From Hyphochytrium catenoides (Eukaryota > Sar > Hyphochytriomycetes > Hyphochytriales > Hyphochytriaceae): a stretch of 20,662 nucleotides of DNA. The stretch lies in contig FLMG01003276.1 in assembly GCA_900088475.1 (NCBI GenBank), positions 5,189 through 25,850 on the forward strand, given 5' to 3'. The notes beneath the pieces were generated by a model. It ran no database searches, was not told where the DNA came from, and saw nothing but the letters and a program-made list of their open reading frames with translations. Positions within the stretch are counted from its first letter, which is position 1, and every line of letters begins with the position of its first letter. This document shows, one piece after another, positions 8,948-17,324 of this stretch. Made by a program: the position numbers and the translations under genes.

Positions 8948-9406
8948 ATGGCCTCTGAGAGCTCAACCACATGCCCAGGAAGACGTGAGGGCTACCCGTC
9001 TCTTTGTCCCTACCTGGTGGTGCATGGCGCAGAACGCTGCATTGGCTTTATGGAGAAAGCCTTTGGAGCCAAGGTTCTCTTCAAGCATTATAGAGACGAG
9101 GCAGAAGGGACCAAGACGGAGAACTCTAACAAAACGGATAACCGACCAATAATGCACGCAGAAGTGCGCATCGATGACTCTGTCATTATGTTGGGAGATG
9201 CAACCGAAGCCTTTACTCCGGCTCTCTCGCATCTCTATCTCTATGTCGAGAACGTGGACGAAGTGTATAAGCGTGCACTCTCCCTCGGGGCGACCTCGGT
9301 CCAGGAACCATGTGTAGGCGGAGGCATGGATCTTGACAAGAGAGGAGGAGTAAAGGATCCTGCAGGGAATACGTGGTGGATTGCGACTGCTCCATCTACG
9401 AAGTGA
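8948..9406 (+). CDS. PhnB-like VOC (glyoxalase/bleomycin-resistance fold) protein 2
   Basis: 152 codons from the ATG at 8948, which I chose over an upstream in-frame TTG (8933) because it gives the same MAS- start as its paralogue. The layout matches VOC protein 1: CPYLVVHGAERCIGFMEKAFG (20-40), MHAEVRIDDSVIMLG (69-83), LYLYVENVDEVYKRALSLGA, then KRGGVKDPAGNTWWIAT. The 16-residue run VYKRALSLGATSVQEP is identical in both. The variable insert (about 50-67) is shorter and Asn/Thr/Lys-rich rather than Lys/Glu-rich. Metal-ligand residues of true glyoxalase I are again not evident at the first strand. It has no introns or signal peptide. With VOC 1 it forms a same-strand duplicated pair. Family is secure; the substrate is unknown. 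Confidence 0.93.
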   Translation: MASESSTTCPGRREGYPSLCPYLVVHGAERCIGFMEKAFGAKVLFKHYRDEAEGTKTENSNKTDNRPIMHAEVRIDDSVIMLGDATEAFTPALSHLYLYVENVDEVYKRALSLGATSVQEPCVGGGMDLDKRGGVKDPAGNTWWIATAPSTK

Positions 9407-10670
9407 GAAGGAAAACCCACGAACAAGGAGAGAAGGACGCAGTTTGTCGTAGGTAGTGATGTCCTAAATGTAATGACGAGTTGTTGATGCAAAGGCTGAG
9501 GGAGCCTATCTTTCTTTCTTGCTTGCTTAGCTTTTGCTGTGGAAAGGGATGAGGAGTCTCTTCCAACAGGGTGCAGTATGCCATCCTTTGTTTTCTGGTG
9601 GTCTTCTTGCACTTTCTCTGCATTGCCTTTTCAGAGCGATGTGCCAACAAAGCTTTCTACCTTTTAACCACAGCTTGAGATAGCTAATGAACGTTCCTCT
9701 TGATGGATAAGTCTATCTGAAGCAGCTCCATGCTGCACGGCAAACCGTCTTTCAAAGGCGTCAGGCCGAAGATAGCCTAACCTTAGAATAGCCCCAAAGA
9801 CCTTCCTCTTCAACTCTCTATCGCCCAGTTTACCGCCGGCAGCCACCCTTTACAGGCTGGACTCAGTAGGTTGCTTAGGTGTACTCAGAGGTTGCTTTAT
9901 AGTTCTTTATTCTTCTCTACTTGGTGGTCACTTGCTTTTGATAGTGTTCCAGCTTGAGCTCTCGAGCTCGGCCATGCCCGCTTTGAGCTGCTATGGGAAG
10001 GAATTTTAGCTATCACGTGCTACGTTCTGTCTCTATGAACGACTGTTGCTTATTATCTTGAATGTGGCACTTGTTGCTGCTGGTCCTCTTCGTTCACTGA
10101 GGTAGAGATGATGCCGCTCAAGATGTGTCGCGATACCATGGACTGTTGTTCAGGAACGTACCCGAAGCCGGAGCAATCCAAGTAGCCAAGTGTGGTGGTG
10201 GCAGTGGCTAACCTGCAGGGCGAAAAAAGGAGGGAGGACAATGCTTATTTGCAGCCAGGAAACGACAAGAAGAACTTCTAGTGAAGTGGTCGATAGTCGA
10301 TATGTTGCTCGGGGTCTCTTTCTGTCCTTCGTCACTGGCCAGTGGAGACCGACAGAGTTAGTAGTAGATGGCTCTCTCAATAGTGTCTATCTGTTGACTG
10401 TTGGCCTCCTCTTTGTTCATCAGCTAGTAGTTCGTAGTCCTCATAGATTCTAATAATGATGCGTGAAGCGCACCGCTTTAGCGACAAGAAGAAGGTAGAG
10501 CATTAGGGAGAAGGGTCTAAGAGCTTCAACATTTCTGCTTCGTTCTTCTTCTCAATCAACAAAGGGTTAATGAGAAGATGCGGGAAGCACGGTAGGAGCT
10601 GTTGGACACTGGGACATTCTTTCTACCGCTTTTGGCCAATCAATGGGGAAGTGAGGCGGGCAAAGTCGTG

Positions 10671-10800
10671 GAGAGAAGCGACAGCAGGAGAGAGAGAGAA
10701 TACATGAGAAGAGAGAGAAAGAATAGTTCTAGATGAGAGGTTGGAGAGAGAGAGAGCAAAAAGAGAGAGAGAGAAGAAAGAAGAAAGAAGACCTAAGAAG
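10671..10800. repeat. GA-rich low-complexity tract
   Basis: Purine-rich + strand with GAGAGA and AAAGAA units, interrupted by short unique stretches. It is separated by about 80 bp of unique sequence from the purer (GA)26 repeat. Confidence 0.85.
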
Positions 10801-10878
10801 CCCATGACTTTCTTTCTGCTCTCACAGGCTCAGGCATCCAAGAACCTTTGTGCATTCCTTCTTCCCTCTCCCCAGGGG

Positions 10879-10880
<2 letters not shown>

Positions 10881-10936
<56 letters not shown>

Positions 10937-10970
10937 AAGAGAGAGAGAGGGAGAGAGAGAAAGAGGAAAG
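10881..10970. repeat. (GA)26 microsatellite with degenerate tail
   Basis: An uninterrupted (GA)26 run at 10881-10932 is followed by a purine-rich degenerate tail. It is among the longest perfect dinucleotide arrays in the window and should be length-polymorphic. Confidence 0.95.
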
Positions 10971-11100
10971 AAATGTCAGAATCCTGGAGAACCGCTAACG
11001 TAAGGATACTGGGCCATTGTTCAAGACAGACGCCAGGAAAGAAGAAAGCGCTTCTTTGTTCAGAAGCTGGCGACACTCACCAGGACCTCGACCCGCCCTT

Positions 11101-11221
11101 CTTAGTACCCATGCCCTGTAATACAGGTCTATCAGTATAGACTAGTCTATTGAAACATGGGCTTCACAGGTTGGTATTGGGTAGATACCCATGGGTTGCT
11201 GTGGATAAACCTTGGCATGGG
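11101..11221. repeat. Cluster of short palindromes bounded by an inverted repeat
   Basis: CCCATGCC (11108-11115) and its complement GGCATGGG (11214-11221) bound about 115 bp containing CCTGT-AAT-ACAGG, TAGACTAGTCTA, GGGTA-GA-TACCC and CCCATGGG. The composition is unlike the microsatellite surroundings. It could be a small structured RNA, a decayed mobile element or a protein-binding region. No direct target duplication was identified. Confidence 0.4.
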
Positions 11222-11469
11222 ACAAACCGCCTTTGGGGAAAGGAGAAGGGAGAAAGAAAGGAAAGATCACGCTCTCCCCATCTCCTTCGTGCAAACACTC
11301 CCACCCAATAATATGCCGCACTAGATCTAATAACTTATGCACACCAGTCTTTCAAAACGCTGCTACCTAAGCATTATCCGCCCGTAATACGTTGTCACCA
11401 ATAATCACAGCAGGTTAAATAATCTGATAATTCTCCACGTGGGTTAAGAATATATTGCTTAATCTCCCC

Positions 11470-11726
11470 TTGCCACCTGATAGTAATCCGCCCTGCCTGC
11501 TGTCCCTCGGTTCCGGGTTTGTCGTTTTCTTCCTTTTCCTGACGCTTCTTTCGCTTCTTCTCCCTTCCTCTCCTGCCGTTCTCTCTTCCTCCACCTCTAT
11601 TTCTTCCTATCTCGTCTCCCTCTTTCTCGCACCGCTAGCCCATTTTGCTCTCCCTTTTTCCATCTCTGACATTCTCTGGCTCTTGCTCCGCCGTCTAGAT
11701 CTAGATCTAAGAAAACCATCTTCCTT

Positions 11727-11774
<48 letters not shown>

Positions 11775-11905
11775 TCTCTTTCTTGGCCTGTTCTCAATAA
11801 GATGGAGGTTTCCTTGCCCTCTGTCTCTCCACAAATACCCTTTTTTCTCTCCTGTTTGTACCTCTCTCTCCTTTTCTTCCCGCCGCTTGCCCACGCCACA
11901 GAAGA
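11470..11905 (+). repeat. Pyrimidine-rich block with (TC)20, upstream of the REEP gene
   Basis: C/T-rich + strand sequence including a pure (TC)20 run at 11731-11770, ending about 150 bp before the ATG at 12058. Frames through it are Ser/Leu-rich (+) or Arg/Glu-rich (-) and are not genes. It may include a 5' UTR intron or a promoter element. Confidence 0.7.
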
Positions 11906-12057
11906 CGCCAGAACGCGATTTAGCAGAGATCCAGCAGTCAATAGCCTCCAGCAATCTTCCAGACAGAGATCTGACAGAGACTTAAACGAAGCTTTAGACC
12001 AAGAAAAAGCAGAAGAGAGGACTCACGTAGACCCAAAGGAATCTTTAGCAAGAGACA

Positions 12058-12782
12058 ATGGAGCAGTTCGAGGCCATCCGCAGCAAGGTTAACACCAAGC
12101 TTCAGAAGTATGAGAAGCTCAACGAGATTGAGAAGGCGACCGGCCTGGACAAATTCTTCATCTCTCTCATTGCCTCCACCATTGCCGGTCTTATTCTCTA
12201 TCTCATTGGCGGCGCCCGTCTCATGGTGAACCTCATTGGCTTCACTTACCCCGCTTACCAGTCCTTCAAGGCGATAAACATGCCGCAGAAGGACGATGAG
12301 GCACAATGGCTGACATACTGGATCATTTTCGCCTCTTTCGATCTTACAGAGCAGACAACCGATCTGTTTGTTACCTGGTAAGATAAGTGATCTCTCCTAG
12401 CTGAGGAGAGACTTGTGACTAATCTTTTCCTACTTTTGTTGCTCCATGTGCTCTTATTGTCTTTTCTTTTCTTCTCTCTCTCTCTCCCTCCCGATATCCG
12501 CAGGATCCCCATGTACTATGCGCTGAAGCTTGGATTCCTCGTCTACGCTTTCCTGCCAAAGACAAGGGTAAGTCTCTTCGTTGTTCTCCAAGCGCTCTCT
12601 TGAAGCCTTAGAGGCTGATCACTTTCTCTCCTCCGCCTTTCTACTTCGCATCCTCACTCACTCTCCCTCTCTCTCTTCTCCCGTCCCACATCTTTCAGGG
12701 TGCACTCGTGATCTACCAGACTGTTCTTCACCCTAAGCTCGCGCCAATGGTCAATGGCTCAGCTCCCAAGAAGGCAGAGTAA
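12058..12782 (+). CDS. REEP5/Yop1/HVA22 (TB2/DP1) ER-shaping protein, three exons
   Basis: Coding exons: 12058-12377, 12504-12567, 12699-12782 (468 nt, 155 aa). Splicing is required because the frame meets TAA directly after the Trp at 107. Donors are GTAAGA and GTAAGT, acceptors CGCAG and TTCAG; intron 1 splits the Trp107 codon and intron 2 falls between codons. An N-terminal amphipathic segment (1-32) is followed by hydrophobic hairpins (33-53 and 55-73), the TB2/DP1 signature (GFTYPAYQSFKAI, 61-73; then EAQWLTYWIIFASF, 81-94), and IPMYYALKLGFLVYAFLPKTRGA (108-130). The C-terminal tail ends in KKAE. These proteins insert hairpins into the ER membrane and, with reticulons, curve tubules. The 155-residue length fits the short Yop1/REEP5-6 branch. 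The gene is convergent with PIG-U. The structure is deduced by eye; family certainty is very high. Confidence 0.95.
12391..12411 (+). repeat. Hairpin just inside REEP intron 1
   Basis: TCTCTCCT-AGCTG-AGGAGAGA: a perfect 8-bp stem with a 5-nt loop, starting 13 nt after the GT of the donor. It could influence donor accessibility; that is inference from position only. Confidence 0.55.
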
Positions 12783-12919
12783 CATGACATCAAGAAAGAG
12801 AGAAAGAGAGAGACGGAAGGAGAGAGGATCTTCAGTGGTTTTCTCTCTGTGGTTCTCTCTCTTCCTAGCAGTTAGCATGCATGTGTCTTCCCTAGGAAGG
12901 ATCTTTATAGCGATGCTCA

Positions 12920-12925
12920 AATAAA
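12920..12925 (+). terminator. Candidate poly(A) signal of the REEP gene
   Basis: AATAAA located 138 nt after the stop codon, in an A/T-richer patch with T/G-rich sequence shortly after. This is the canonical eukaryotic hexamer at a plausible distance; 3'-end formation itself is not shown. Confidence 0.5.
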
Positions 12926-13792
12926 ATGATTGTTCATGCATTTGTATGAAAGCCCTTGGTGGCATCCCCTTGTCCTTCCTCAATGCTCAGGATCTCTCTT
13001 CTACCTCCTCCCTCTTCTTCCATACTATTTCTCGTATTCTCTCTCTCTCTCTCTCTCTGTCCCTCTCCCACCGTTGAGTAGGTTGCAGTGCTCGCCGTAA
13101 CTTCGCCAATCAACTCTTTTCTCCCGAGGTCTAATAAAGAAAGTGGCATTAGTCTCTTCTCCCTCGCTGTCTCTCTTTCTCTCTCTCTCTCTGTCTGTCT
13201 GTCTCTCACCCGTTCTCTCTTCGCTTTTCCGTTTACGAGCGCGACTGGGATCAAAGAGATGGCCACCACGAGGTCAACGGGCCAGATAAAGCCATGAACA
13301 ACTGCTGAGCTTGCTTAGTTTAACGGTATCGTTTTGCCCTATCGGTCTGTCCCACTTAATTATACAGAGCTCACTTTCTCTTCTCCTCTTTCTCCATCTC
13401 TGTCTCTCTCTGTGTGCTCTGTCTATCCATCTTCCTCTTTTTGTTCGCAAGCTCTATTAGGGCAGAAGTTGGCGATAAGAAGGTGGACAAGGGAGGCGAA
13501 ACAAGGCTAAACAACAGACACATGACCAGCACAAGAGAAGTCTCGGATGAGGAGAAGAGAAAGAGAGAGAGAGATCGATAGATAAAGGGAGACAGAGAGA
13601 GACAAGATGGAGAGGAGAGATGATTAAGAGACTCGTCCTGCACCTATTAACTCTTCACCTATCAATGACCTCGTGTAAGGTCTTTTCTGCCAAGACTGGA
13701 CCAGCTTTGAGCAGTGCGAAGATCCGACCAGGAATGACAAAAGAAAGTGCGAGGAATGTGGAAGAGAAACATACGGAGGGACAGACAGACAG

Positions 13793-13795
<3 letters not shown>

Positions 13796-13839
<44 letters not shown>
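13796..13839. repeat. (GA)n microsatellite
   Basis: About 44 bp of uninterrupted GA, preceded by GACA units. It lies about 60 bp downstream of the PIG-U stop codon in that gene's orientation, where it would read as (TC)n in the transcript if the 3' UTR reaches it. Confidence 0.93.
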
Positions 13840-13843
<4 letters not shown>

Positions 13844-13895
13844 TAGCAGAATGGGGGCGGCCTTATCGTTCTTTTAAAGCACATTACCCTTTACA

Positions 13896-14931
13896 TTACT
13901 CTTTGGCTTCAGCCTTCCCCTGCTCTTTCTCCTGGTCCTCTTTTACCTCCTTCTCCCTCTCTTCTTCTGTCCTCTCTTTCTCTTTCCGTCTAACCGTTCT
14001 CTCTCTTTGTATGGTTGCGATGATGAACTCTGTCACCAGGAGAGAAGAGAAAGAGAGATAAACAAGCGTCTGGTTATAGTAAAAGTTCGAGTTTCCCGAG
14101 CCTGGGTAGAGCCAGAGGTAGAACATCAGATGCAGAAGAAGAGAACCGAGGAGGACCCCGAAGAAGAGGACATATTTTCCTCTGATGCCTGGTGACGCCA
14201 AGAGAAAAAGAGGCAGAAGGTGTGGGTGTGAGGGAGAGAGAGAGAGTGAGATAGGAGAGAATGAGGGCAAAGAGACAAAGAAGAGAAAGACAGATACAGA
14301 AGAAGGAAGAGAAAGAGAGAGAGGTGATTATGAGTCAGCTGTTAACTGGTCATCCGTACCGCCACATGAAGAACAACGAACAAACGACAGAACAAAAAGG
14401 CTCGACTCTCTCTCTCTCTCTCTCTCTCTCTCCCTTGTTCCTTCCACAATGTGTCTCGGTATTTGACTTACGTAAGACGGTTCGCGGGTGTAGGAGCATG
14501 AGAGTGTGGAATAGCCCCATAGACGAAAAGGTGGGATAGGGACCGAAAAGGCCGGTAAGACCCAATAGAGCCGCTGAGAGTGCCTGTGGGTGGTAACTGG
14601 TGCGAAGGCGGTAGAGACGAAGAGAGAGAGAGAGAGTCAAAGAGAGAGAGTGTGAGAGCGTGTTTGACGCCAGACTGGACCTGGGGGAGAGAAACGAACA
14701 GAGGAAGAAAGAAGCAAACGATGCTTCCAGACCTTAGCCTAACCCAGAGCGGGAGGGTGTATATGAAGGGATGCACCGCGAAGAGGAGGGCAAAGTATCC
14801 TCGAAACCGGTCAAAGACTTCAGTGAAGAAGTACCAGAACGCTCCCACGCCTGGAGTCAAGTCAGAGAAGCGCCATTGCCAGAGATATGACTCCTTAACA
14901 AGGAAATATTAGGAGAGGGAGATGCCAAGGA

Positions 14932-14967
<36 letters not shown>

Positions 14968-17047
14968 GGAGAGGCAGGTCGTCAAACATCAGAGTAGACA
15001 TACAAATTCTCGGTGACTGGAGAGACAATGGTTTCGAGCTCAGAGACAGACAGAAAAGAAGAGAGAATTGACCGGTGAGGACAAGAGGTCGAAGAGTGCT
15101 GACGTGGTGGACAATAAGTTGAACAGTGAACAGCGAAGAGACAAAGTTTGGTCATGGAAAGGCTGCACGCATGCTATTTTTCTCTCTTTCTGTGGTCTTT
15201 CCTCCTACTCTCTCTCTAGTGCTCTCTTCCGAGAAAGATGAGGCACCGCTTGGCTAATCCAATCGTCCGCAGTCTCTCCTTCCTTTCATCTTTTCATCTT
15301 TTAAAATCTCTCTCTCTCTTCACCCTTAAACCTTGCTCTCTCCTCCCCCTTTCTATCTTCCTCTACCGCTCCACACTTTTCTCTGTCCTCTTCTTCGACA
15401 TATGTTTATACATAATTTTCCCCAATCAGCGTACCTCGAGGAACTCCCAGGAGTTGGTTAGAATGGCAGATACATAAAAGAGGGCCGCCAGCCAGGTCAG
15501 AACCAGTGAGAGAAAGAGAAGAAGGCGACGAGGAGTTACCTGCAGGAGAGAGAACAAAATGCGTCTTTAGGGTTCAAATTGAAGAACCCATCTTCGGAGG
15601 CTCGACAGAAAGAAAGAGTGGGAGAGAGAGAAAGACAGGAAGAGAAAAAGGTAGACACATGCGCCACAGAACAGGAGAAGCAGTGACCTGCTTCGTGAGT
15701 GAAAGGAGGCATACAGGGGTTACATTGGCGAGGAAAAGAAAAGAGAGAGAGAGAGAGTGAAGAAATTCTGTCTTACCGTCCTGTCCTCCAGCCATCTAGC
15801 TCCTCTTCTCTTCCACTCTCTCTCTCTTTCTATCAAAGTTGCTACCGCAGGAATAAGGGCCGCAGAGTAAAGACTAAGGTAGCATGCGCCAGCCAGGGAG
15901 ACAGAAGAAAGTAAAACGAGCCCTGAAGGAAAGAAAGAACGCGTTTATCGTCGCGAGGGGGATAGACAAAATGCACAGTAGGCAGAGACTCGTAAGCCTA
16001 TTATAATCCAAGCTCTTACTCGGTTCTCTCTCTGTCTCGTCCCCTCTTTTCTTCTTCTCTCTCGCCTCCATATCTATCTACTCTTTCGCTTTTTGCTTGT
16101 CTCTCTGTCTGTCTGTCTCTCTCTCTCCTCCTCTCTTACCCCTCTCCTTCACTCAATCACTCTCCCTCTGCAGCAGAGACACACACTCTTCCTCTTCCTG
16201 TCTTAGTTCTCTTCTTTGTACTTTCTTGGCGCCTATCAATCTTCCCGTACGCCTTACCTTTATGGCCTAACAAGAGAGCGAGAGAGACAAGAAGATGCTG
16301 CACTCCAATGGTGGACATTGCAAGACAGGAGGCCACATTGTAAGGATGAAAGAGGTAAACCGAGAGAACAAGGTCAGGCAGACTCTCTCTTCTCAGAAGA
16401 GGAGACAATGGAACACCTTCCTCTCCTTTCACACACTCTCTCTCTGTTTCTTCCTCTCTTCCCCAGTTAAGGGCGCAGACCTTGCGAAGAAGAAGCGCTA
16501 TGGCAACGTCCAGGAGAGAGAAGAGAAGAAAAAGAAGGGGAAGACTGAGCTCTTCCTTGAGAGAGAGAAGAGGATAGAAAAGAGCGAGGAGCAATGGTGG
16601 CTGATGGTAGACGTCTCCGGCATAGGGCGATAGTCCACGTTGAGCGAGGAAGAAGCTTTCCTTCACTAAAGAGATAGAACCGGGAAAGTGAGCGAGAGAG
16701 GGAGAGAGAGAGAGTGACGAATGTAAGAGAGGGAGATTAGGAGAATTAGTAGGTAAAGGAGGATGTCGATGGAAAGTAGAGGAGAGGCAGACCAAGCGGG
16801 ACCTTTGGCGAAGAGAAAGAGGAGGAACTGGTGCTGCACTAGCAATGGGAGAACGAATTAAACAGATGGAGAAGGCTCCAGAAGGTATGAAAGCTAAATT
16901 GAAGACAGAGGGAAGAGGCTGAGGCAGTCAGGAAGGAAGAGGAAGGAGTGAGATAGAGAAATCGTGTATGTGTGTTTCTAAGATAGGGAGAGAAAGCAAA
17001 AGGAGAGAGAAAGGAGGAGAGAGAGACACACAGAGAGAAAGAGAGAT

Positions 17048-17090
<43 letters not shown>

Positions 17091-17324
17091 AGACAGAGAA
17101 AAGGCAGTGCGTGAAGAGAGCGAAGCAACACCACTGCAGAAGAAGAGATGTAATAGCCGTAAGAGTGAGATCCCTGTGTGCTCTAAACTCTTACCTCTGT
17201 GAAAGGATGTTGTTGGGCTCGTCAGCTCTGGGCGCCAGGACAGGATACTGCTGGCGCCCGCTTGGAAGAGGTAGAGCCGTAGCAGCAGCCCTGCGGAGAC
17301 AATTAACAACGTCCGACTGCCCAT
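13896..17324 (-). CDS. PIGU: GPI transamidase subunit PIG-U (Gab1/CDC91L1 family), seven exons
   Basis: Coding exons in transcript order: 17324-17195, 16665-16258, 15922-15777, 15539-15435, 14893-14733, 14596-14472, 14188-13896; 1368 nt, 455 aa, with all phases matching. Donors are GTAAGA, GTAAGG, GTAAGA, GTACGC, GTCTGG and GTAAGT; every acceptor ends in AG. PIG-U is a multi-pass ER subunit of the complex that cuts a C-terminal signal peptide and attaches a GPI anchor. Family marks are the N-terminal membrane segment, RGLSPYAGDVYHQPP (53-67), YLFHPYN, SWEFLE (258-263), DLTPGVGAFWYFF (274-286), FGPYPT and YPGSGNSNFYY (386-396). The start aligns with the human N-terminus and total length is close to the human 435 aa. 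The C-terminal tail (420-455) is a lysine/arginine/glutamate run unlike human PIG-U. The exon-2 acidic loop after LLLRK is read as continuous coding, since no convincing splice pair was seen. Confidence 0.93.
14189..14471 (-). other. PIG-U intron 6 with opposed GA and CT tracts
   Basis: 283-bp intron (donor GTAAGT, acceptor ACCAG). In transcript orientation a (GA)n run near the donor (14432-14406) is followed by C/U-rich sequence in the acceptor half (14320-14226). The two arms are complementary in register-free fashion and could fold on each other. Confidence 0.8.
14894..15434 (-). other. PIG-U intron 4 with opposed GA and CT tracts
   Basis: 541-bp intron (donor GTACGC, acceptor TTAAG preceded by a possible branch site CTAAT). 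In transcript orientation the donor-side half (15400-15180) is purine-rich and the acceptor side (about 14975-14911) is C/U-rich, including a (CT)n run. No other coding exon was found inside. Confidence 0.75.
15923..16257 (-). other. PIG-U intron 2, mostly GA-rich in transcript orientation
   Basis: 335-bp intron (donor GTAAGG, acceptor TTCAG). The + strand is CT-rich at 16023-16240, so the transcript is GA-rich over most of the donor half. A short pyrimidine tract remains next to the acceptor. Confidence 0.8.
16666..17194 (-). other. PIG-U intron 1 with long pyrimidine tract
   Basis: 529-bp intron (donor GTAAGA, acceptor TTTAG) joining Arg43 to Val44. The + strand is GA-rich over most of 16670-17100, including a (GA)n run at about 17051-17090, so the transcript reads as a very long pyrimidine tract. 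Ser/Leu-repeat frames on the minus strand here are intronic. Confidence 0.85.

Larger units (their letters stand above)
9407..12057. other. Long intergenic region, repeats but no gene recognised
   Basis: About 2.65 kb between VOC gene 2 and the REEP gene. I found no recognisable protein on either strand. It contains GA tracts (10671-10800 and 10881-10970), a palindrome cluster (11101-11221), a 14-bp palindrome TAGATCTAGATCTA (11696-11709), a (TC)20 run (11731-11770), and a CT-rich leader into the REEP gene. A 60-codon minus-strand frame at 9664-9846 has a balanced composition but begins at GTG and resembles nothing known. Confidence 0.5.
12783..13895. other. Convergent intergenic region between REEP and PIG-U
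   Basis: Holds the 3' ends of two converging genes. It contains CT microsatellites (about 13037-13060 and 13161-13210), a GA-rich patch (13555-13620) and a (GA)n run (13796-13839). No gene was recognised; the open frames are low-complexity. Confidence 0.55.

Noticed and set aside
9664-9846. 60-codon minus-strand frame with balanced composition
   Set aside because: Begins at GTG, no family recognised, no adjoining exon found. Too weak to call a gene.
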